Below, one piece after another: positions 21,404-33,186 of a DNA stretch of 64,000 bases. The DNA is taken from NCBI RefSeq assembly GCF_964059115.1, contig NZ_OZ060408.1, forward strand, positions 248,001-312,000, written 5' to 3'. The DNA comes from Buchnera aphidicola (Pemphigus immunis) (GTDB lineage: Bacteria; Pseudomonadota; Gammaproteobacteria; Enterobacterales; Enterobacteriaceae). The notes under the pieces were generated by a model. The model did not search any database. It was not told the origin of the DNA and saw nothing but the letters and a program-made list of their open reading frames with translations. Position 1 is the stretch's first letter; the number at the start of each line of letters is the position of its first letter. Both the position numbers and the translations under genes were made by a program.

Positions 21404-21990
21404 AAATTGTATTGAATATTTGTTAAATAAATTATATAAAAAATAAATCATTTCTTAGTATCAAAAATACTGTAATTGTATATCTATAAATATAGATTTA
21501 AAAGAATATTTATAATATTCAAAAATATTTTTTTAAAGTATTGTCATTAATTAAAAAAATATTTTCAGATTATTTTTTTAAATTTTTAATAGATGTAAAA
21601 ATATTAAAAATTTATTAATTAATTATTAATTAAAAGTAATTTATTTTTACACAAATGAATTAATTAAAAATTAGTTTTTAATTATATAAAATAAATTTTA
21701 AAAATATTACAAATCTGAGCAATCATATAAAAAATGTTACAATCTATATCAAATTTCTTAAAAATAAATAATATATTATTGTAATAATGTTACTTGCACA
21801 TAAAATTTATTTTTAATTTTAAAAAATATTTCAATAAGGAAATAATATATGATTAATAAATTTAATATGTAAAAACTGATAATATGTTTAAAATAATAAT
21901 ATCAGAATTTAATATTTATTAATAATTGTAATGATTGTTAATTTATGTTGAATTAATTTTTTAATATAATAAAATAATGAAAATAAAGAA
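21404..21990. other. Long intergenic region, purB to fabI
   Basis: About 590 bp of nearly pure A/T sequence without a usable frame. A perfect 10-bp stem with a 4-nt loop occurs at 21661-21684, about 260 bp after purB and without a T tract, so its role is unclear. The length suggests a decayed gene, but no remnant could be recognised. Confidence 0.5.
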
Positions 21991-22761
21991 ATGTTGAAAG
22001 GGAAAAAAATACTAATTACCGGGATATCAAATAAGTTTTCAATAGCTTTCGGTATTGCTAAAGTAATGTATTCTAATGGGGCAGAATTAGCTTTTACTTG
22101 TAGAGATTATAAATCAAAAAAAAGAATACTATCATTTTCTTCAGAGTTAGGTTCGGATATTGTTATACCTTGTAATGTTGTTTCTGATAAAAATATTAAA
22201 AATTTATTTTTTAAATTGTCCAATATATGGAAAAAATTCGACGGTTTTGTTCATTCTATTGCTTTTGCCTCAACATGTAATTTGTCTGGAAATTACATCG
22301 ATACCATTACTAAAAATATATTTCAAAAATCACATAACATAAGTTCTTATAGTTTTGTAGCAATGACTAGAGAATGCAAAAAAATGTTAAACAAGAATTC
22401 TTCTTTAGTTACTTTGTCTTATTTAGGATCTCAACGAGTAGTTCCGTACTATAATGTAATGGGATTAGCTAAAGCGTCTTTAGAATCTAATATGAGATAT
22501 ATGGCTAATGCTTTAGGATCAGATAATATTCGTGTTAATGCGATTTCTTCTGGTCCTATTAAAACTGTGTCTTCAGTTGGTATTAAAAATTTTAAAAAAA
22601 TATTGAAAATGTATTCTTCAATGGCACCAATTCGTAGATCGATTACATATCAAGATATAGGTAATACAGCTTCTTTTTTATGCTCTGATTTATCTAGTGG
22701 AATTACGGGACAAACTATTTATGTTGATTGTGGTTTTAATATTACATCTATGAATATATAG
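21991..22761 (+). CDS. fabI: Enoyl-[acyl-carrier-protein] reductase FabI
   Basis: NADH-dependent last reduction of the fatty acid elongation cycle. 256 residues (262 in E. coli). Rossmann fold start GKKILITGISNKFSIAFGIA, FDGFVHSIAFA, and the catalytic Tyr-X6-Lys within YYNVMGLAKASLE (about 150-160), with the extra conserved Tyr in LSYLGS. It ends in the typical SGITGQTIYVDCGFNI. It stands alone between two long gaps. Confidence 0.96.
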   Translation: MLKGKKILITGISNKFSIAFGIAKVMYSNGAELAFTCRDYKSKKRILSFSSELGSDIVIPCNVVSDKNIKNLFFKLSNIWKKFDGFVHSIAFASTCNLSGNYIDTITKNIFQKSHNISSYSFVAMTRECKKMLNKNSSLVTLSYLGSQRVVPYYNVMGLAKASLESNMRYMANALGSDNIRVNAISSGPIKTVSSVGIKNFKKILKMYSSMAPIRRSITYQDIGNTASFLCSDLSSGITGQTIYVDCGFNITSMNI

Positions 22762-23019
22762 AATGATTAATATCATTTAATATATCTATTAATATACAAA
22801 TATTTAATTATTTTGATAAATAAATTTATAATAATTTATTTGTAGCTTTTTTATTAATTTTATTAAATATAAATAAACATTATACATAATATTTTTAATA
22901 CATTTAGGAAAATTAATACTTTAATTTATTGAATAGAATATTAAATATTTTTATAAAAAACCAAACATAATCTCGTATATTAAAAATTATTTTTATTTTA
23001 AAACTTAGGTCTAATTATT

Positions 23020-24966
23020 ATGTTTTTAAATAATCCATTACTTAAAAAATTAAAAAAGAAATTATATGATAAATTACCTCGAGTAGAAGGTATTGTAAAA
23101 AGTACCGAGAAAGGTTTTGGATTTCTCGACGTTGATTTGCAAAAAAGTTATTTTATACCTCCTTGTGATATGAAAAAAGTAATGCATGGTGACAAAATTT
23201 CAGCTCGAATATATATGGAAAAAAATAGAGAAATAGCTAAACCCGAAAGTTTAATAGCACCTTTTTTAAATAGATTTATAGGAAAAATAGAACGAAAAAA
23301 TAACAATATTTTTATATTGCCTGATTACCCTTTTTTAAGAAAATTAATTTTATGTAATGTTGAAAAAAATAGTTTGTGTAATTTTAAAACAGGAGATTGG
23401 GTGATCGCACAATTAATTTCTCACAAATTACAAAAAGAAAAAATTTTTCGTGCTAAAATAATAAAATTTATTGCAGAAGAAAATAGTTTTTTAGTGCCAT
23501 GGAAAGTAATTTTATCACATCATAATCTTCCTATAAATGAACCTAAGATATATCCTAAAGAAATTATTTTTAATGAATTGCTTTATAGACAAGATTTAAC
23601 TCATTTAGAATTTATAACTATTGATAATTTAAACACCAAAGATATAGATGATGCTTTATTTATTACAAAAGAAAAAAATGAAAATATGAGTTTGTTGGTT
23701 GCTATTGCAGATCCAACATCTTATATATCTGAAGGTACTAATATAAATCAAATAGCTTTAGAGAGAGGATTTACTAATTATTTGCCAGGATTCAATATTC
23801 CCATGTTACCTCGTATTTTGTCTGAAGATTTGTGTTCTTTGAAACCTAATGTAAAACGACCAGTTCTTGTTTGTCGTATTGTTGTTGATAATAAAGGAAA
23901 TATTTTATCAGAAAAAATTAAATTTTTTTTAGCATGGATAAAATCTGCAGCTCAATTAGTATACGAAAATGTATCAGATTGGTTAGAAAACATAGGATCA
24001 TGGAAACCAAAAACAGACGAAATTAGTAATCAAATTTTATTATTAAATCATTTTTCTAAAATTCGTACTACATGGAGGAATACTTATGCATTAGTGCATA
24101 AAGAACGTTCTGAATATAAATTTCATATATCTGAAAAAGGAGAAATTTTAAGTGTATCTCGAAATCAAAGACGAATTGCACATAAAATAATTGAAGAAGC
24201 AATGATTTCTGCTAACATTTGTTCTGCAAAAGTGTTATCAAAATATTTAGGATTTGGAATTTATAATGTTCATTCTGGATTTGATAACATTAATGCAGAA
24301 CATGTAATTGAAATTTTATTGCATTATGGTATCGAAATGACTGTGAAAGAAATTACTACATTATCGGGATTTTGTGAACTTCATCGTAAACTCAATAAGT
24401 TATCGAACAATTATGTTAGTAGTCGAATTCGTCGTTTACAATCTTTTGGAGAAATAAGTTTAATACCGTATCCTCATTTTGGTTTAGGATTAAAATCTTA
24501 TGCAACATGGACTTCTCCTATTAGAAAATACGGTGATATGGTTAATCATCGTTTTTTAAAAGCAATTATTCAAAATAAAAAAATAATGTTACCGAATAAT
24601 TCTATTACTTCTAAAATTAGCGATTGTCGTCGTAGAAATAGAATTTCTGAAAGAGATGTAGAAGATTGGCTATATGTTATTTTTTTAAATAAAACAAAAT
24701 TTAATGAAAATATTTTTGATGCTGAAATTACTGATATTACTCGTGGTGGTATTAAAGCGCAATTGATAGAAAATGGTGCGAATATATTCATTCCTATACT
24801 TTTTTTACATAGGAACAGAGATGAAGTAATATGTAATCAAGAAAAAGGGATAGTCAATATTAAGAACAAAATAGCTTATCGTATTTCTGATATAATTAAA
24901 GTAAGATTAAAAGAAATAAAAATTGAATCACGTAACATCATAGCTACACCAGTGTATTTTTCCTAA
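23020..24966 (+). CDS. rnb: Exoribonuclease II
   Basis: Processive 3'-5' exoribonuclease of mRNA decay. 648 residues (644 in E. coli). N-terminal cold-shock domains with KGFGFLDVD and KVMHGDKISARIY, then the RNB catalytic centre DNLNTKDIDDALF (about residues 201-213) with all four Asp, and a C-terminal S1 domain (DITRGGIKAQLIENGANIFI). The start MFLNNPLLKKLKKKL matches the family. Confidence 0.97.
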   Translation: MFLNNPLLKKLKKKLYDKLPRVEGIVKSTEKGFGFLDVDLQKSYFIPPCDMKKVMHGDKISARIYMEKNREIAKPESLIAPFLNRFIGKIERKNNNIFILPDYPFLRKLILCNVEKNSLCNFKTGDWVIAQLISHKLQKEKIFRAKIIKFIAEENSFLVPWKVILSHHNLPINEPKIYPKEIIFNELLYRQDLTHLEFITIDNLNTKDIDDALFITKEKNENMSLLVAIADPTSYISEGTNINQIALERGFTNYLPGFNIPMLPRILSEDLCSLKPNVKRPVLVCRIVVDNKGNILSEKIKFFLAWIKSAAQLVYENVSDWLENIGSWKPKTDEISNQILLLNHFSKIRTTWRNTYALVHKERSEYKFHISEKGEILSVSRNQRRIAHKIIEEAMISANICSAKVLSKYLGFGIYNVHSGFDNINAEHVIEILLHYGIEMTVKEITTLSGFCELHRKLNKLSNNYVSSRIRRLQSFGEISLIPYPHFGLGLKSYATWTSPIRKYGDMVNHRFLKAIIQNKKIMLPNNSITSKISDCRRRNRISERDVEDWLYVIFLNKTKFNENIFDAEITDITRGGIKAQLIENGANIFIPILFLHRNRDEVICNQEKGIVNIKNKIAYRISDIIKVRLKEIKIESRNIIATPVYFS

Positions 24967-25183
24967 AAAAAATATCTGATATTTAACTAATTCAATATAG
25001 ATTAAATTTTAAAAATATTTTTATGTTGGATTAGTTATTTTGCTAAAATAATTACTACTTTATATGTATTATCAGTAGTTTTATTTTTCAATAATAAGTC
25101 ATCATGATAAAATATCATTTATTAAAATTAATTATTATTAATAATAATTCTATTAAACCTTTAATTCCTATTAGGAGTGACAC

Positions 25184-25825
25184 GTGGATATTTTATTTTC
25201 TGATATTTCTACTTATATAAAATTTTTTATTAGTTTATGTGCTTTAGTTAATCCAATAGGTATGATTCCTATTTTTGCAAGTATGACTAGTAATCAAACT
25301 TTTCAAGAAAGGAATAATACTAACTTTGTGGCCAATATATCGGTAATAATTATTCTATGTACGGCTTTACTGTTAGGAAATACTATTTTAAACATTTTTG
25401 GTATTTCTATCAATTCTTTTCGTATTGCAGGTGGAATTTTAGTTATCATTATTGCTATGTCTATGTTAAACGGTAAATTAATATCAGATATGAAGAAAAA
25501 ACAAGATACTATAAAATCTTCTATTTCTAAAAATATATCTGTAGTTCCATTAGCTATGCCATTAATTGCTGGACCAGGTGCAATTAGTTCTACTATTGTT
25601 TGGAGTACCCGTTATTCTGGTTTTGAACATACGTTAGGTTGTATGATATCAATCATATTATTTTCAGCATTATGTTGGTTATTGTTTAGATCTGCTCCTT
25701 TTTTTATGCATATATTAGGAAATACAGGTATTAATATTATTACAAGGATTATGGGTTTACTACTGATGTCATTAGGTGTAGAATTTATTATTAATGGAAT
25801 TAAATCTGTTTTTTTGATCAATTAA
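25184..25825 (+). CDS. ychE: MarC/YchE family inner-membrane protein
   Basis: 213-residue integral membrane protein with about six hydrophobic segments, of the UPF0056 (MarC) family. Function is not established; it is not a proven transporter. Close to E. coli YchE throughout: FALVNPIG-like [50 protein letters not shown] and [15 protein letters not shown]. The start is a GTG with AGGAG 6 nt upstream. A hairpin overlaps the stop codon. Confidence 0.92.
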   Translation: MDILFSDISTYIKFFISLCALVNPIGMIPIFASMTSNQTFQERNNTNFVANISVIIILCTALLLGNTILNIFGISINSFRIAGGILVIIIAMSMLNGKLISDMKKKQDTIKSSISKNISVVPLAMPLIAGPGAISSTIVWSTRYSGFEHTLGCMISIILFSALCWLLFRSAPFFMHILGNTGINIITRIMGLLLMSLGVEFIINGIKSVFLIN

Positions 25826-25845
25826 AAATTATTTTATTTTTAATT
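25820..25845 (+). terminator. Hairpin at the ychE stop codon, possible terminator
   Basis: A perfect 10-bp A/T stem AATTAAAAAT (25820-25829) / ATTTTTAATT (25836-25845) with a 6-nt loop, beginning within the last codons of ychE. A T-rich 3' arm but no T tract after it; weak candidate. Confidence 0.3.
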
Positions 25846-25903
25846 TAAAAAAATATTTTTATATTAATTAATCTTAATTTATTTTAAATTTTAAGGATCT
25901 CCA

Positions 25904-26539
25904 TTGGATAATGATACCATTATAATTCGTGATTTAGGCTTACAACACTGGGAAAAAGTATCTGATTTAATGCAAAAATTTACTGCTATTAGAGATATAA
26001 AAACATTAGATGAATTATGGTGTGTACAACATTATCCGATTTTTACATTAGGTCCATTAGGAACAAAAAAAGATAGATTAATAACTAGTAAAATTCCAAT
26101 GGTTCATACTGACAGAGGAGGAAAAATTACTTATCATGGTCCAGGTCAACAAATAATATATTTATTATTAGATTTAAGAAGAAGAAAAATGGGAATAAGA
26201 GACATTATTACTTTAATAGAAAAAACTGTAATTGCTACATTACATTATTTTTCAATAAAATCAAACATTGTTCAAGAATACCCAGGAATATTTGTAGATA
26301 ACAAGAAAATTTGTTCTTTTGGTTTACGTATTAAAAAAAGTTGTTCTTTACATGGTTTTTCTTTAAATGTTAATATGGATATGCGTCCTTTTTTTCATAT
26401 TTATCCTTGTGGAAATAATAAGATTCGTATGACACAAATATATAATTTTAAAAAAAATATCAATTGTAAAATTATAAAATTGGTATTGATAAAAAAAATA
26501 ATTGATTTATTAAATGTTAGTAGTATTATCTATAAATAA
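25904..26539 (+). CDS. lipB: Octanoyl-[ACP]:protein N-octanoyltransferase LipB
   Basis: Moves octanoate from acyl carrier protein to lipoyl domains, the first step of lipoate synthesis. 211 residues (213 in E. coli). Conserved DRGGKITYHGPGQQIIYLLL near residues 70-89, the catalytic Lys in KKICSFGLRI and the catalytic Cys in YPCGN. The start is read as TTG at 25904, with AAGGA about 7 nt upstream and a family-like N-terminus; no ATG is available near it. lipA follows after 42 bp. Confidence 0.95.
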   Translation: MDNDTIIIRDLGLQHWEKVSDLMQKFTAIRDIKTLDELWCVQHYPIFTLGPLGTKKDRLITSKIPMVHTDRGGKITYHGPGQQIIYLLLDLRRRKMGIRDIITLIEKTVIATLHYFSIKSNIVQEYPGIFVDNKKICSFGLRIKKSCSLHGFSLNVNMDMRPFFHIYPCGNNKIRMTQIYNFKKNINCKIIKLVLIKKIIDLLNVSSIIYK

Positions 26540-26581
26540 ATATAAAAATAATATAAATCACATTTAATACCACTTATTAGA

Positions 26582-27451
26582 ATGAGTAATAATATTAATT
26601 TTTTAAAAAAACCTAATTGGATAAAAGTAAAAGTATTATCTAATTCAAATAAAGTAAATAAAATAAAAAATATTTTAAAAATGAACAATTTACATTCTGT
26701 TTGTGAAGAGGCGTTGTGTCCAAATATATCAGAATGTTTTAATAATAATACAGCTACTTTTATGATTTTAGGATCTATATGTACTCGCCGTTGCGGATTT
26801 TGTGCAGTAAAAAATGGTAGACCTTCTTTACCAGATAAGAATGAACCTAAAAAATTAGCTTCTGTAATATCAAAAATGAAAATAAATTATGTAGTAATTA
26901 CATCTGTTGCTCGTGATGATTTGCATGATGGAGGAGCTCAACATTTTATAGATTGTATTAAAGAAATTAGAAAAATGAATAAAGTTACCGTAGAAATATT
27001 AGTTCCTGATTTTAGAGGCCGTTGTAAACAAGCATTACATATTATTAATAAAGTCCCTCCTGATGTATTTAATCACAATATTGAAAATGTACCACGTTTA
27101 TATTCTTATGTTCGTCCTGGAGCTAATTATAATTTATCACTTAAATTATTAGAAAAATTTAAATTATATAATCCTACAATACCTACGAAATCAGGTTTAA
27201 TGTTAGGATTAGGTGAAAAGAACAAAGAAATAATATCAGTTATGAATGATCTTCGTTCTCATGGAGTAACTATGATCACATTAGGTCAATATTTACAACC
27301 TAGTTTTCAACATCTTCCTGTTAAAAGATATATTACACCATTAGAATTTAAACAACTCGAAATAGAAGCATATAGAATGGGATTTACAGCTGCTTTTTGT
27401 GGACCTTTGGTTCGTTCTTCTTATCATGCTCATTCTCAATATTATACTTAA
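26582..27451 (+). CDS. lipA: Lipoyl synthase LipA
   Basis: Radical-SAM enzyme inserting two sulfurs into octanoyl chains to make lipoyl groups, needed by 2-oxoglutarate dehydrogenase (sucA is encoded in this window). 289 residues, shorter than the 321 of E. coli mainly at the N-terminus. Both iron-sulfur motifs are complete: the auxiliary cluster in [12 protein letters not shown] and the radical-[11 protein letters not shown]. The C-terminus [10 protein letters not shown] is typical. Probably co-transcribed with lipB. Confidence 0.96.
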   Translation: MSNNINFLKKPNWIKVKVLSNSNKVNKIKNILKMNNLHSVCEEALCPNISECFNNNTATFMILGSICTRRCGFCAVKNGRPSLPDKNEPKKLASVISKMKINYVVITSVARDDLHDGGAQHFIDCIKEIRKMNKVTVEILVPDFRGRCKQALHIINKVPPDVFNHNIENVPRLYSYVRPGANYNLSLKLLEKFKLYNPTIPTKSGLMLGLGEKNKEIISVMNDLRSHGVTMITLGQYLQPSFQHLPVKRYITPLEFKQLEIEAYRMGFTAAFCGPLVRSSYHAHSQYYT

Positions 27452-27679
27452 GTAATATTTTATATTAGATTTTATCATATTTAAAATACTATAATAAACT
27501 TTATTATAAATAAAGAAATATTATAATTTTTTAAAAATTTTAAAATTAGATTTTTATAAAAATAAATAGCAATATTTTTTAAAATTTTTTGATAATAAAG
27601 ATATTAACAATAAATGTTATTTTATTAAAATAATATGATAAGATTTAACAATCTTTTACTTTTATATTAAGGTTTTTTA

Positions 27680-28390
27680 ATGTCAGAAATTATTTCTAAA
27701 TTCACTACAAAAATTATAATTGCATTAGATTATTCTGACAAAAATAAAGCTTTTAAATTAATTGATTATTTAGATCCTGCTATATATCGTTTAAAAATTG
27801 GAAAAAAAATGTTTTCTATTTTTGGCAAACCTTTCATAATACAATTAAAAAATCTTGGATTTGATATTTTTCTTGATTTAAAATTTCACGATATACCTAA
27901 TACAGTTTTTGGAGCTGTGTCAGCAGCAGCGGATTTAGGAGTATGGATGATTAGTATTCATATATCTGGTGGTAGTAAAATGTTGCAAGCTGCAAAATTA
28001 GCTTTAAATTCATTTAAAAAAGATATACCATTGTTAATTGGCATTACTGTATTAACTAGTTTTAATGAACAAGATTTAAGAGAAATAGGAGTGAATTCTT
28101 CCATCGCTAATCAAGTATTAATGTTATCTACTTTAGCAAAGAAAAACGGTTTAGATGGAGTTGTTTGTCCCGGTACAGAATCTATGAATATAAAGAAAAA
28201 ATTAGGTTTTAATTTTAAAGTTATTTCACCAGCTATTAGATTAAAAGAAGATCCTGCATATGATCAGCAAACAGTTATTACACCTTCTTTGGCAAAGAAA
28301 TTTAATGTAGATTATATTGTTGTTGGCCGTACTGTAACTTTTTCAAAAAATCCTTTACATACATTAAAAGAAATAAATTCTTTTTTATGA
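27680..28390 (+). CDS. pyrF: Orotidine 5'-phosphate decarboxylase
   Basis: Last step of UMP synthesis. 236 residues (245 in E. coli, which has a longer N-terminus). The active-site array DLKFHDIPNT with catalytic Lys and Asp is near residues 66-75, with VGRTVTFSKNP near the C-terminus forming the phosphate site. AAGG lies about 10 nt before the ATG. In E. coli pyrF is followed by yciH, which is not seen here. Confidence 0.96.
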   Translation: MSEIISKFTTKIIIALDYSDKNKAFKLIDYLDPAIYRLKIGKKMFSIFGKPFIIQLKNLGFDIFLDLKFHDIPNTVFGAVSAAADLGVWMISIHISGGSKMLQAAKLALNSFKKDIPLLIGITVLTSFNEQDLREIGVNSSIANQVLMLSTLAKKNGLDGVVCPGTESMNIKKKLGFNFKVISPAIRLKEDPAYDQQTVITPSLAKKFNVDYIVVGRTVTFSKNPLHTLKEINSFL

Positions 28391-28833
28391 ATATGGTGTA
28401 AATATGTATTTTTTTATTTTATATACATATATAATATGTGCATAAATTCATTTTTATTTTTATAAAAAATGATGAAAGGATATTCATATTTTGATATTAT
28501 TTAAATAATTTTATTTTTAACAACAAAATTGTTAATTTAAGTTAATCAAACATTTTATTTAAAAATTTATAAATATTTTTTAGTAATTTTTATAGATCTT
28601 AAATCTTAATAGATTTTATATCTTTTATTTAATTATTGGATAAATGATTTTATTTGTAAAATAAAAATATATAAAATAATTTCTTAATTTAATTTAAAAT
28701 ATGTATTGATATTTATTTTAAATAAATAATTTTTTTTAAAAATTTTTAATATATATAAAATTATATAATTAAATTTTAATTTACAAAAAAATATAAAATT
28801 ATTTTTAAATAAATAACAATTTTGGGAAAATTT
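28391..28833. other. Intergenic region, pyrF to ribA
   Basis: About 440 bp of A/T-rich sequence. A ribosome-binding-like AAAGGA near 28474 is not followed by a usable frame. I looked for conserved FMN-riboswitch sequence ahead of ribA and saw none. Confidence 0.5.
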
Positions 28834-29439
28834 ATGAACTTAAAAAAAAAATCTAAAGCAAAATTACCTACTCCATGGGGTGATTTTTTCATTATTGGAT
28901 TTGAAGAAGAAATAGGTGTAAAAAATCACATAGCTCTTATTTATGGTGATATTTCTTTAGTTGATCCTATATTAACTAGAATTCATTCTGAATGTTTAAC
29001 CGGAGATGCTTTATTTAGTTTAAGATGTGATTGTGGTTTTCAATTAGAATCAGCATTAATAACGATAGCTAAAGCAGGTAGTGGAATATTGATTTATCAC
29101 AGACAAGAAGGTAGGAATATCGGTTTGTTAAATAAAATACATGCTTATCATTTACAAGATAAAGGATTAGATACTGTGGAAGCAAATCATAAATTAGGTT
29201 TTTCTGCAGATGAACGTGATTTCACACCTTGTGTTGATATATTAAAATTGTTAAAGGTAAATAACATTAGATTGTTAACTAATAATCCATTTAAAATGGA
29301 AAAATTAAGAAATGCAGGTATCAATATTGTAGAAAGAGTAGATCTTATTGTTGGAAGAAATCCTAAAAATTCAAAGTATTTAGATACTAAAGCAAATAAA
29401 ATGGGACATTTTTTTTTAAAAAAAAATAGTTTTCCATAA
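28834..29439 (+). CDS. ribA: GTP cyclohydrolase II
   Basis: Opens the imidazole ring of GTP to start riboflavin synthesis. 201 residues (196 in E. coli). Zinc ligands are in [15 protein letters not shown], and the nucleotide site is in [11 protein letters not shown] and [10 protein letters not shown]. The frame is open from a TTG at 28822, but the ATG at 28834 gives [18 protein letters not shown], matching the family, with GGGA about 7 nt upstream. Confidence 0.96.
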   Translation: MNLKKKSKAKLPTPWGDFFIIGFEEEIGVKNHIALIYGDISLVDPILTRIHSECLTGDALFSLRCDCGFQLESALITIAKAGSGILIYHRQEGRNIGLLNKIHAYHLQDKGLDTVEANHKLGFSADERDFTPCVDILKLLKVNNIRLLTNNPFKMEKLRNAGINIVERVDLIVGRNPKNSKYLDTKANKMGHFFLKKNSFP

Positions 29440-29941
29440 TTAATAGTAATTATTTATATATATAAATAATGAAAAAAAATACATATAAAAATATTTTAAT
29501 GATGTTTACAAAATATTATTTATATATAAAATTATTGAATATAAAATAATTGTATTCAAATAAAATAAAATATGAATAAATATTATAATTTTATTTTATA
29601 AATAAATAAGATGATTTAGTTTAAACCTTCTACTTCTTATAATAGAAGGTATTAAACAATTCTGTAAAGTATGTCGATAAAAACGTTTTATAAATTTTGA
29701 TTTATTTTAGTAAAATTAAATATCTTAAGAATTTTCATGTATTTGAAAAAATAATATTTTTGTATATAATTTTTATTAATATTTAACACCTATATTGATT
29801 TATCAATATTTTAATATATGAAACATTTTTAATTTGAAATTATTAAATATTAACTTTTATATAAAAATATAAATAATAATTTTATATTAATTTTAATTTT
29901 TAATGTTTCGTTATTATTTTGGCAACATTAATTTTAAAAAG
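29440..29941. other. Convergent intergenic region, ribA / hns
   Basis: About 500 bp between two converging genes. It holds one relatively GC-rich hairpin (separate entry) and otherwise only A/T-rich sequence. Confidence 0.5.
29625..29650. terminator. Hairpin between ribA and hns
   Basis: A perfect 8-bp stem ACCTTCTA (29625-29632) / TAGAAGGT (29643-29650) with a 10-nt loop. It is one of the more GC-containing hairpins in the non-coding part of the window and lies between converging genes. There is no T run on either side, so terminator function is tentative. Confidence 0.4.
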
Positions 29942-30349
29942 CTACAATAGAAAATCTTCTAAATTTTTCCCTTTGTCTAAAATGGCATTTTTAATAATAG
30001 CAGGTGTACGTCCTTGACCTGTCCAAGTTTTGTAATCACCATTTTCATCAATATATTTATATTTTGCAGGTCTTGTAGCTCTTTTAGGTTTTCCTATATT
30101 TTTATTTGATGTCATTGTTTGTAATAATTCATTTGGATCGATACCATCTGCTATTAGCATTTCACGATATTGTTGCAATTTTCTTGTTTTTTCTTTTATT
30201 TCTGCTTGAACTTGATTTTCTTCTTCTCTTCTTTCATTAACAACTGCTTCTAATTTTTCTAACATTTCTTCTAAAGTTTCTAAAGAACATTCTCTTGCTT
30301 GAGCTCGGAGTGTACGAATATTATTGAGAATTTTCAGTGTTTCGTTCAT
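29942..30349 (-). CDS. hns: DNA-binding protein H-NS
   Basis: Nucleoid-structuring protein that binds curved A/T-rich DNA. 135 residues (137 in E. coli): N-terminal coiled-coil oligomerisation region (residues 1-65), linker, then the DNA-binding motif [11 protein letters not shown] (about 108-118). Conservation with the E. coli protein is very high throughout, much more than for most neighbours. It is flanked by 500- and 740-bp deserts. Confidence 0.97.
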   Translation of the reverse strand: MNETLKILNNIRTLRAQARECSLETLEEMLEKLEAVVNERREEENQVQAEIKEKTRKLQQYREMLIADGIDPNELLQTMTSNKNIGKPKRATRPAKYKYIDENGDYKTWTGQGRTPAIIKNAILDKGKNLEDFLL

Positions 30350-31089
30350 AGTACCATCTCAGAATATGATTAAAAAACCGTATTTTTATAAAAATACATT
30401 TTAAAGATTTGAAATTATTTTTGTAGTAATTCATTTTAAATTTTTAATACATATTAAAATATAAATAGTAATTAATATTTAATTAATATTTTTTATTAGA
30501 CAATTAATATATCAAAGTATATATTTTATATTATAAAAAAGTAAATAAAATCAAATTTTTATATTTATAATAATAAAAAAATATTTAAGTATCAATACTT
30601 ATATTTTTAGTTTTTCGTATTTAATTAAAATTAATATCGATGTTTTATAAAAATATAATTTGTATATTATATTAAAATAATTGATTATTATACAATATAT
30701 ATTAATTATTATAATAATTAAATTTAATATTTATATATTAACATATATTTTTTAAAAAAATTTTTTATTCATCATAAAATATGATTTTTTGTAGGTTTTA
30801 TTTAATACATTTTTATTTATTTATATATATAAATAATTTTTATTTTTATTGTAAAATAGAATACCAAAAAATAATTATTAAATATAATAAAAATATAGAA
30901 TTTTTACTTCATAATTAATTTGTTGATTATATGGTTAACATTTTAAATATTTAATATATTAATTTATTTTAATTCAAAAATAAAGATTTTATATTTTTTA
31001 AATAAATATTTTTATTGCAAAAATGTTTTCAAAATAGCATATTAAGTGAAATGTACTCTGTAATATAAATGTTTTTTTGAATTTTATAT
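30350..31089. other. Long intergenic region upstream of hns
   Basis: About 740 bp of near-pure A/T sequence without a usable frame or RNA gene. It must hold the hns promoter, which could not be picked out. Such sequence is itself the preferred type of H-NS target. It may be the remains of genes that lie next to hns in E. coli; no remnant was recognised. Confidence 0.5.
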
Positions 31090-32556
31090 TTACAACAAAG
31101 GATTAAAAAAATAAAAAAAATTTTCTAATATTATTTTCCAATGAGAACGAATGGACCATAATTTTTTATCTAATAATCTAGAATGAGAAATATATTCATA
31201 TTGTATAGATGCTAAGTCTTTACCAAATTGACTATTATCAATTACAAGAGTAATTTCAAAATTTAACCATAAACTACGCATATCTAAATTAGCAGTACCA
31301 ATTAAACTTAATTGTTGATCTACTAAAATACTTTTACTATGTAATAATCCTTTTTCAAATAAATATATTTTCACACCGGCATCTAATAATTCACTAAAAA
31401 AAGCTCGACTGGCCCATTTTACTAAAATAGAATCGTTATATCTTGGTATTATAATGCTTACTTTTATACCTCTTTGTGCTGCTGTACAAATAGCATGGTG
31501 TACATCATCACTGGGAACTAAATAAGGAGTAGTTATAATTAATTCTTTTCTAGCTGAATAAATAGCTGTCAATAATGCTTGATGAATCATATTTTTAGGA
31601 AATCCAGGACCTGAAGCAATTACTTGAATTGAATTATGTTTTTTTTTTAGTTTTAAGAAATTTTTATTTTTTTTTGGTTTTTTAGGTAAAATTTTTTTAC
31701 CTGTTTCAATTTCCCAGTCACAAGAATAAATAATTCCGACAGTACCTGCTATAGGTCCTTCTATTCGGGCCATTAAATCTATCCATTGTCCTACTCCAGC
31801 AGATTGTTTAAATAAACTAGGATCAACTAGATTCATACTACCAGTGTATGTAATGTAATTATCTATTAAGATAACTTTTCTATGTTGTCTTAAATCAATA
31901 CGACGTATAAATATGCGAAATATATTAATTTTTAAAGCTTCTACTACTTGTATACCAGAATTTCGCATTATTTGTGCCCATTTACTACGAAAAAAATCAA
32001 CACTGCCAGCTGAATCTAACATTAATCTGCAATGTATACCTCTTTTTGCCGATGAAATTAAGGCATTAGCGACATCATCTGCCAAACCACCTGGTTTCCA
32101 TATATAAAATACCATTTCTATATTGTTTTTTGCTAAATAGATATCATGTATTAAAGTTTTTATTATTTCTTTTGCATTAGTCAATAATTTTAGCTGATCA
32201 CATTTAATACCTGATATACCTTGTCTATGTTTACATAATTGGAATAATGAAGTAGCAACATCACTATTTTTTTTTTCAAAGAAAGTTTCACAAGATTTAA
32301 AATCAGTTAACCAAACATTAGTTTTTGACCATATTTTATTAGCTAATTGAAATCTTCTTTCACCCAAGTATAATTTACCAAAAAATAACCAGATAACAAT
32401 ACCAAAGATAGGGAAAATATAGATAACTAAAAACCATGCTATAGCAGCTGGTGTAGAATGTCTTTTAGTAAGTATTTGATAAGTTATACTAATTAATATT
32501 ATCCAATATCCAAAAAAGAATAGCCAAGTAAATAGAGATATATATAGAGTAGTCAT
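31090..32556 (-). CDS. cls: Cardiolipin synthase
   Basis: Condenses phosphatidylglycerol to cardiolipin in the inner membrane. 488 residues (486 for E. coli ClsA). Two N-terminal membrane segments (about 5-25 and 37-60). Two phospholipase D motifs: HRKVILID followed by GSMNLVDP (about residue 224), and HSKSILVD followed by GTANLDMRS (about 405). The C-terminus FFYFFNPLL also matches ClsA. Well conserved for this genome. Confidence 0.97.
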   Translation of the reverse strand: MTTLYISLFTWLFFFGYWIILISITYQILTKRHSTPAAIAWFLVIYIFPIFGIVIWLFFGKLYLGERRFQLANKIWSKTNVWLTDFKSCETFFEKKNSDVATSLFQLCKHRQGISGIKCDQLKLLTNAKEIIKTLIHDIYLAKNNIEMVFYIWKPGGLADDVANALISSAKRGIHCRLMLDSAGSVDFFRSKWAQIMRNSGIQVVEALKINIFRIFIRRIDLRQHRKVILIDNYITYTGSMNLVDPSLFKQSAGVGQWIDLMARIEGPIAGTVGIIYSCDWEIETGKKILPKKPKKNKNFLKLKKKHNSIQVIASGPGFPKNMIHQALLTAIYSARKELIITTPYLVPSDDVHHAICTAAQRGIKVSIIIPRYNDSILVKWASRAFFSELLDAGVKIYLFEKGLLHSKSILVDQQLSLIGTANLDMRSLWLNFEITLVIDNSQFGKDLASIQYEYISHSRLLDKKLWSIRSHWKIILENFFYFFNPLL

Positions 32557-32738
32557 CTAATTGAAGTCCTCTTTATGCTACTATAATATACAAATAGTCA
32601 TACTTATCTTAAATAATTATTTTAAATGTCAGTTATCAGAAAAAATTATAACTATATCAGTTACTATTATTTTCAATAAAAAACATATATTGTAAGGGTT
32701 TATAGTATTAGAGACACAATCTATATTTAAACTTTAAT

Positions 32739-33161
32739 TTAAATAACATTTATAGGGAATATAGCACGAGATTTTCCATTTTGGTCAATAGCTACGTAAA
32801 TAAATATCGCTTCAGTAGCGCAATAAAATTGACTAGTTTGTTTAAAAAAAATTTTTTCAATCCATATTTCTACATTGATAGTCAGAGAACTGATACCTGT
32901 TTTAATACAATTTGCGTAGCATTTTACTATATCACCAACAGATATTGATCTTAAAAAAATCATATTATCAACACGAACTGTTGCTACCGGTCCTTTAGCT
33001 ATTTCTTTTGCTAAAATAGCTCCTCCAATGTCCATTTGTGACATAATCCATCCACCAAATATATTTCCGTTTGCATTAGTATCAGCAGGCATAGCGAGAG
33101 TTTGAAGTACTATTTCACCTTTTGGAAATCGATTATGATTTTCTATTTTTTTTATGATCAT
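32739..33161 (-). CDS. yciA: Acyl-CoA thioesterase YciA
   Basis: Hot-dog fold thioesterase. The signature LAMPADTNANGNIFGGW and SQMDIGGAILAKEIA are intact. The frame extends upstream into yciB, but the ATG at 33161 gives MIIKKIENHNRFPKGE, matching the short family N-terminus and removing the overlap. 140 residues (about 132 in E. coli). It ends the run yciC-yciB-yciA downstream of trpA, the same block that neighbours trp in E. coli. Confidence 0.93.
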   Translation of the reverse strand: MIIKKIENHNRFPKGEIVLQTLAMPADTNANGNIFGGWIMSQMDIGGAILAKEIAKGPVATVRVDNMIFLRSISVGDIVKCYANCIKTGISSLTINVEIWIEKIFFKQTSQFYCATEAIFIYVAIDQNGKSRAIFPINVI

Positions 33162-33186
33162 TGTATAAATTTCACATAGTAATAAA

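Noticed and set aside
28391-28833. FMN riboswitch before ribA
   Set aside because: The conserved RFN sequence elements are not visible; the region is plain A/T-rich sequence.
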